The notes under the pieces are model-generated. The model did no database searches and had not been told where the DNA came from. It saw nothing but the letters and a program-made list of their open reading frames with translations. A stretch of 32,238 nt of DNA. Origin: Alphaproteobacteria bacterium. GTDB lineage: Bacteria > Pseudomonadota > Alphaproteobacteria > Caulobacterales > Hyphomonadaceae. A program made the position numbers and the translations under genes. The stretch covers positions 1 to 32,238 of the forward strand of contig WGLW01000026.1 of NCBI GenBank assembly GCA_016125405.1, given 5' to 3'. Positions 30,731-32,238 of the stretch are shown here, one piece after another (the stretch's first letter is position 1; each line of letters opens with the position of its first letter).

Positions 30731-30792
30731 AAACCGGCAAACCGGCGTCCCCAACGTGTAACGTTGGCGGGGGCGAACGCCGGCCGGTTTGC
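30731..30792. promoter_or_regulatory. Nested palindromes upstream of the acyl-CoA dehydrogenase gene
   Basis: AAACCGGC occurs twice in tandem (30731-30738, 30739-30746). GCAAACCGGC (30737-30746) is the exact inverse of GCCGGTTTGC (30783-30792). Inside lies CCAACGTGTAACGTTGG (30751-30767), with perfect 7-bp arms around GTA. The set lies 65-126 bases before the dehydrogenase start in the divergent gap. It may be a regulator-binding site or a long hairpin. Confidence 0.55.
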
Positions 30793-30856
30793 AGGATTGG
30801 CTGGTCACCAGCCGGCGCCGGCGGCATGCTGCGAAAAACAGCGAGGAAACCCGGTC

Positions 30857-32092
30857 ATGGCCATCGATTTCGAAATTCCGGCGGAAGCAAAAGCAATCCG
30901 CGAGCGTGTGCGTCAGTGGGTAAAGGACGAATGCCAGCCCGCCGAAAAGCGGCTGCTGGCGGGTGGCGACTACAAGACCATTCTTGGCGAGCTGCGCACA
31001 AAGGCCCGAGCGCAGGGCCTTTGGTGTCCCTTCATCCCGAAGGAGCATGGCGGCATGGGGCTGGGTCCGCTCGCCAACGCGCTGGTGCAGATGGAGTTGG
31101 GCGAAAGCTATTTGGGCGCCCTGTCGATGAACACGCAGGGGCCAGACGACGCGACGATGATGACGCTGCTCGAACACGGCACCGACTACCAGAAGGAAAA
31201 ATTCCTCAAGCCGTTGCTCAATGGCGAAAAGCGCATCTGCTACTCGATGACCGAAAAGGCAGCCGGCGCCGACGCCACAGGCATGCAGACCCGCGCCGAG
31301 CGCAAGGGCAACGACGCCTGGGTGCTCAATGGCGAGAAATGGTTCTCCTCCGCCGCCAGCGCCGCCGACATCGCTCTCGTCATGGCCAAGACCAATCCCG
31401 AAGCGCCGCGCCACAAGCAATTCTCCACCTTTCTCGTCGAGCTGCCCAACCCGGGCTACAGGATCAAGCGCGACATCGAGACCATGGCGGCGGAGGGCCC
31501 GCTCTCGAAAATTCTCGGCCACACCCATTCAGAAATCGAGATCAGGGATCTCGAAGTGCCGGCCGACAACCTGCTGGGCGGGGAGGGCGAAGGCTTCTCC
31601 ATGGGCCAGCACCGGCTCGCCTATGGCCGGCTGCGCCACGGCATGCACAACGTCTCCATGGCGCAGCGCGCGCTCGACCTGGCGACGGCGCACGTCACCC
31701 AGCGCTCGACCTTCGGCAAGAAGCTGGATGAGCGCCAGGCGGTGCAGTTCATGCTGGCCGAGTGCGCCAGCCAGATCTACATCGCTCGCCTGATGCTGCT
31801 CCACATCGCCTACAAGGCCGAACGCAAGCAGGATATTCGACAGGAAAACGGTATCGCGAAAGTCTACCTAGCCAACATGGTGCACAAGGTAGTCGACACC
31901 GCTATCCAGCTACACGGTGCGCTGGGGTACTCGCGCGATACGCCGCTTGCCGCCTGGTACACCCATATCCGCTCGCAGCGCCTCGTCGACGGGCCGGACG
32001 AAGTTCACAAGTGGACGACGGGCAGGAACGTCATCAAGGCGTTCAAGGCGACAGGCACGACCGCCGGCGCCTGCGGCGGCGATCTTCTTTAG
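30857..32092 (+). CDS. Acyl-CoA dehydrogenase family protein
   Basis: FAD-dependent acyl-CoA dehydrogenases introduce the alpha-beta double bond in fatty acid, branched-chain amino acid or related catabolism. The 411-residue product has the N-terminal helical domain, the middle beta domain (YSMTEKAAGADATGM, WVLNGEKWFSSAASAADIA) and the C-terminal domain. The C-terminal part has RSTFGKKLDERQAVQFMLAE, QLHGALGYSRDTPLAAWY and the likely catalytic Glu382 in VDGPDEVHK, the position used in ACAD10/11-like members. The ATG at 30857 starts a complete protein, with GAGG 12 nt upstream. Chain-length preference and pathway are not predictable; no thiolase or hydratase genes are adjacent. It has its own palindrome-rich promoter region. 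An IS630 element follows. Confidence 0.93.
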   Translation: MAIDFEIPAEAKAIRERVRQWVKDECQPAEKRLLAGGDYKTILGELRTKARAQGLWCPFIPKEHGGMGLGPLANALVQMELGESYLGALSMNTQGPDDATMMTLLEHGTDYQKEKFLKPLLNGEKRICYSMTEKAAGADATGMQTRAERKGNDAWVLNGEKWFSSAASAADIALVMAKTNPEAPRHKQFSTFLVELPNPGYRIKRDIETMAAEGPLSKILGHTHSEIEIRDLEVPADNLLGGEGEGFSMGQHRLAYGRLRHGMHNVSMAQRALDLATAHVTQRSTFGKKLDERQAVQFMLAECASQIYIARLMLLHIAYKAERKQDIRQENGIAKVYLANMVHKVVDTAIQLHGALGYSRDTPLAAWYTHIRSQRLVDGPDEVHKWTTGRNVIKAFKATGTTAGACGGDLL

Positions 32093-32194
32093 GGCGCGCT
32101 AAAGCATTTTCCGGTCTGAAGGAATCTGGGGATTCCCAAACGGCGACAGTGGGGCGAGTCTTACCCGGTGATTCGGACCTGGGAAGGATGAGCC
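32093..32194 (+). mobile_element. Probable left end of an IS630-family element
   Basis: The 102 bases between the dehydrogenase stop and the transposase start are non-coding. They contain the hairpin GGAATC-TGGG-GATTCC (32121-32136) and the ribosome binding site GGGAAGGA at 32181-32188. IS630 elements insert at TA; a TA lies at 32100-32101, just before AAGCATTTTCCGG. The exact terminal inverted repeat cannot be defined because the other end is outside the window. Confidence 0.45.
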
Positions 32195-32238
32195 ATGGCG
32201 AGGCCGTATTCAGAAGACATCCGTGAGCGAGTGGTTGC
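32195..32238 (+). mobile_element. IS630-family transposase, 5' fragment cut by window edge
   Basis: The frame from 32195 encodes MARPYSEDIRERVV before the window ends. This is the characteristic beginning of IS630-family transposases, whose N-terminal helix-turn-helix starts with a (M)xxPYSxDLRERV sequence. GGGAAGGA lies 6 nt upstream. Only 14 codons are visible, so the DDE catalytic domain and any frameshift cannot be judged. Confidence 0.8.

Overview
The window is a gene-dense, GC-rich (by eye above 60% G+C) chromosomal segment of an alphaproteobacterium. The evidence is the gene content: a DapF / MtaB / FtsY / YciB set, TrmD next to ribosomal protein L19, a CcmC-CcmD-CcmG cytochrome c maturation set, a typical alphaproteobacterial SdhB, and palindromic repeats of the kind scattered through Caulobacterales, Hyphomonadaceae and sphingomonad genomes. 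I favour a Caulobacterales/Hyphomonadales/Parvularculales-like organism with aerobic respiration, but the species cannot be fixed from this sequence. No tRNA, rRNA, CRISPR array or prophage was seen. The only mobile element is the first 44 bases of an IS630-type transposase at the right edge.

Layout. 1-761 is non-coding and carries two copies of a 24-bp palindromic repeat and a perfect 25-bp inverted repeat pair. 762-2297 is ccmC-ccmD-ccmG, a translationally coupled heme/cytochrome c maturation operon without ccmAB. 2323-3591 holds a MarR regulator and a divergent Nudix hydrolase. 3598-8667 is a leftward run: YciB, a YghU-type glutathione transferase, an EamA transporter, FtsY and MtaB. 8870-13326 is an accessory block: an FMN-dependent NAD(P)H reductase, a small membrane protein, a two-subunit molybdenum hydroxylase (IorAB type) under a TetR-like palindrome, and a degenerate endonuclease/exonuclease/phosphatase-fold protein. 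It lies between mtaB and dapF (13557-14378), two genes that are often neighbours.

14495-18059 runs rightward: a lipoprotein prolyl oligopeptidase, a cysteine-rich lipoprotein with an intrinsic terminator, and a BrnT/BrnA toxin-antitoxin pair with a large out-of-frame overlap. 18056-22654 has a class I methyltransferase, a dicarboxylate/amino acid:cation symporter, a lipoprotein alpha/beta hydrolase overlapping it tail to tail, and two small envelope proteins. 22784-24684 is trmD-rplS followed by an isonitrile hydratase-like DJ-1/PfpI protein that lacks the usual conserved aspartate.

24783-30669 runs leftward: a TonB protein, a fusion of an ArsC arsenate reductase to a PAT/ArsN1-like N-acetyltransferase placed 11 nt behind sdhB, a suppressor-of-fused protein, a DUF885 lipoprotein and a DUF2007 membrane protein. 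30857-32092 is an acyl-CoA dehydrogenase behind a complex palindromic promoter region, followed by the IS630 end.

The most notable items are the ArsC-acetyltransferase fusion, the overlapping brnT/brnA genes, the out-of-frame zinc-ribbon remnant in front of the Nudix gene, and three enzyme-like proteins or regulatory palindromes whose usual residues or partners are missing. I did not find a clearly new multi-gene system.
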